From the NCBI GenBank assembly GCA_000434935.1, contig FR882162.1, positions 1 through 17,702 on the forward strand: DNA of 17,702 nt, read 5' to 3'. Below are positions 15,953 to 17,702 of the stretch, in pieces. Both the position numbers and the translations under genes were made by a program. The notes below the pieces were generated by a model, which was not told the DNA's origin, made no database searches, and was given only the letters and a program-made list of their open reading frames with translations. The DNA is from Bacteroides sp. CAG:709. GTDB taxonomy: Bacteria > Bacteroidota > Bacteroidia > Bacteroidales > UBA932. The number at the start of each line of letters is the position of its first letter. Positions within the stretch are counted from its first letter, which is position 1.

Positions 15953-15960
15953 TATATTTG
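15953..15960 (+). promoter_or_regulatory. -7 promoter box for the TonB-dependent receptor gene
   Basis: TATATTTG matches TAnnTTTG exactly and lies 25 nt before the ATG at 15986. The nearest upstream TTG (15936-15938) is only 14 bp away, so the -33 element is uncertain. The rest of the 171-bp divergent region shared with dnaE is AT-rich with no other recognisable element. Confidence 0.55.
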
Positions 15961-15985
15961 TAGACGACCCCAAATCGAATTGCTG

Positions 15986-17702
15986 ATGGAACGGATTGGA
16001 AAAATTATTTTAGCAGTGCTGATTCTGGCATTTGCGCAGACGGCATTTGCGCAGCATTGGACTATTGATGGTGTTGTATTGGACAAGAAGTCTAACAAAC
16101 CGGTAGAATTTGCTACTGTAATACTTGGTAATACAGAGCAATGGGCGGTAGCAGATGCAAACGGAAAATTCGTTATAAAGAATGTCCCGTCGGGCAATAA
16201 TGTCATCAAGGTGTCTTGTCTCGGCTACGTGACAGATGAAAAAGAGATCATCATATCCAGAAATATCACGGGTTATAAGGCGTACATTGTCGAGGATAAC
16301 CTTACACTTAACACTGTAGTGGTGACTGCAAAGGAAAATGAGAATAGTGCATCTACTGCGAGAACTATCGACAGGACTACTTTGGACCACGTGCAGATGT
16401 TGAATGTCTCGGATATCTCCGGACTTCTTCCTGGAGGTACTACCGGGAAACCTGATTTGACTGATAAAAATCGCTTTTCTATCAGAACCGGCTCAGCAAA
16501 TGAGGCCGGTAACCCTTCGTTCGGTACAGCCGTGGAAGTGGATGGTGCCAGACTTTCCAGCAATGCCAGTTTTTCTGAAACGAAAGGTGTGACTACCAAT
16601 AATTTGTCTACCAGCAATGTGGAATCTATAGAGGTTATCTCAGGTATCCCTTCTGTAGAGTATGGTGATGTCGGTTCCGGTATCGTGAAGATATCTACCA
16701 AGAAGGGTAAAACACCATACATGGTGACATTCTCTTCGAATCCTAACACTAAGCAGGTGTCGGCGAGTAAAGGTTTCGGTATCGGAAAGAAGGCTGCGGT
16801 GTTGAATGCCAGCGTGGAGTATACGAAAGCCATCAAAAATACCATGTCTCCTTATACGTCTTATGACAGGAAGCAGATATCATTGACCTACTCCGATCTT
16901 TTTAATAACGGGGGATTGACTGACAAGCCGTTGCGATTGACCGTAGGTCTTTCGGGGAACCTTGGCGGCAGGGATTCGAAGGCGGATCCGGATGCTCTGG
17001 CGGGTACTTGGGTGAAAGACAAGGATAACAGTTTGCGTGCGAATATGTCTCTCAACTGGCTGCTCAGCAAACCATGGATTACCGGCATTGACCTGAACGC
17101 TTCTATCGTTTATGGCGACAAGCAGAGCAGGGAGCGCAAGCATTATTCGAATACTTCTTCAGTGGCATCGCTTCATGGCAGGAATGAAGGATATTTTGTA
17201 GCCCAGGATTATGATGGAACTGATAATCAGGATATTGTGATGGTTCCACAGGGGTATTCCTATAATGTCATGGGAATCGATGACAAGCCTCTTACTTATA
17301 AGGTGGGATTAAAGGCTAATTGGGCTACGCATTTCGGAAAGGTAAACAATAAGGTGAAGCTCGGTGTCGACTGGAATTCGGACAAAAACTTCGGAACCGG
17401 TGCGTTTACTGAAGATCTTGCTACTGCTCCAAGTTTCAGGTTGTATGATTACAGTGCTCAGCCTGCAATGAATAATGGGGCTGTTTATCTCGAAGACAAT
17501 GTGTTGATTCCTATCGGAAAGACGAGGTTGAACATCATTGCCGGACTTCGTGGAGAAGGAACTTTCATAAATGGTTCGGAATATGGCAATACTTATAGCC
17601 TGTCGCCGAGAGTCAGTGCGAAATATGTAGTGTTGTCAGGAAAAAACCGCAGGAATAAAGTCGTTCGCGATTTGTCGTTCCGTGGCGGTTATGGTGTGGC
17701 AG
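15986..17702 (+). CDS. TonB-dependent outer-membrane receptor, 3'-truncated by the window edge
   Basis: An open frame of 572 codons to the window end with no stop. It starts MERIGK with a signal peptide ending around AFAQH (residues about 1-23). A carboxypeptidase-regulatory-like beta-sandwich domain follows (about 24-100: IDGVVLDKKSNKPVEFATV, NGKFVIKNVPSG). Next come a TonB-box-like LNTVVVTA and a plug domain (FGTAVEVDGARLSS, then NVESIEVISGIPSVEYGDVGSGIVKISTKKGK), and then the first strands of the beta-barrel. It should import a ligand across the outer membrane using TonB energy. The plug lacks the usual SusC wording (LVDGV, IYGSRGANGV), so it may be a general TonB receptor rather than a SusC glycan porin. 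No SusD partner is visible, but the downstream gene lies outside the window. The ligand is unknown. Confidence 0.92.
   Translation, partial: MERIGKIILAVLILAFAQTAFAQHWTIDGVVLDKKSNKPVEFATVILGNTEQWAVADANGKFVIKNVPSGNNVIKVSCLGYVTDEKEIIISRNITGYKAYIVEDNLTLNTVVVTAKENENSASTARTIDRTTLDHVQMLNVSDISGLLPGGTTGKPDLTDKNRFSIRTGSANEAGNPSFGTAVEVDGARLSSNASFSETKGVTTNNLSTSNVESIEVISGIPSVEYGDVGSGIVKISTKKGKTPYMVTFSSNPNTKQVSASKGFGIGKKAAVLNASVEYTKAIKNTMSPYTSYDRKQISLTYSDLFNNGGLTDKPLRLTVGLSGNLGGRDSKADPDALAGTWVKDKDNSLRANMSLNWLLSKPWITGIDLNASIVYGDKQSRERKHYSNTSSVASLHGRNEGYFVAQDYDGTDNQDIVMVPQGYSYNVMGIDDKPLTYKVGLKANWATHFGKVNNKVKLGVDWNSDKNFGTGAFTEDLATAPSFRLYDYSAQPAMNNGAVYLEDNVLIPIGKTRLNIIAGLRGEGTFINGSEYGNTYSLSPRVSAKYVVLSGKNRRNKVVRDLSFRGGYGVA

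Noticed and set aside
16010..16845. Minus-strand open frames at 16010-16390 and 16273-16845
   Set aside because: They lie opposite the TonB receptor frame, which has a signal peptide, CarboxypepD-like and plug domains. The antisense products show no coherent features.
1..17702. tRNA, rRNA, CRISPR, IS or phage signatures
   Set aside because: None could be seen on reading both strands. Every stretch over 300 bp is accounted for by a protein-coding gene.

Overview
The window looks like chromosomal DNA from a member of the Bacteroidota, most likely Bacteroidales. Six genes have an exact TAnnTTTG element, the Bacteroidota -7 promoter box, just upstream of the start (TAAATTTG, TATTTTTG, TACATTTG, TACTTTTG, TATCTTTG, TATATTTG). 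Shine-Dalgarno sequences are mostly weak. The protein repertoire also fits: a TonB-dependent receptor with a carboxypeptidase-regulatory-like N-terminal domain, a secreted GH2 enzyme, and the dimeric type of glycyl-tRNA synthetase. Genus cannot be told from the sequence alone. Nothing marks the region as mobile: I found no IS, integrase, phage gene, tRNA, rRNA or CRISPR array.

Layout. 1-1990: 3' part of mnmG (tRNA wobble-uridine modification), cut by the window edge. 2074-2661 (-): ruvA, convergent with mnmG across a hairpin. 2760-5276 (+): compact operon sufS-sufE-sufT-like-folK. 5340-6884 (+): glycyl-tRNA synthetase, with its own promoter overlapping the folK stop and an intrinsic terminator. 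7080-10043 (+): secreted fusion of a GH2 glycosidase and an aldose 1-epimerase. 10107-11126 (-): ThiL-like protein that has lost most of the kinase's metal-binding residues. 11202-12065 (+): exported endonuclease/exonuclease/phosphatase-family protein. 12062-15814 (-): dnaE, whose stop codon overlaps the previous gene's stop. 15986-17702 (+): 5' part of a TonB-dependent outer-membrane receptor.

Functionally this is mostly housekeeping (tRNA modification and charging, recombination, Fe-S assembly, folate, replication) with an envelope and carbohydrate component (GH2-epimerase, exported EEP protein, TonB receptor).

Most interesting points. (1) A perfect match to the bacterial chromosomal parS consensus lies inside mnmG (1522-1537), and a one-mismatch copy forms the core of the mnmG/ruvA hairpin (2024-2039). 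Together they suggest a ParB-loading zone, so the window may lie in the origin-proximal domain. (2) The ThiL-like protein appears to be a pseudo-enzyme. (3) The GH2-mutarotase fusion puts glycosidic-bond cleavage and anomer conversion in one exported polypeptide.
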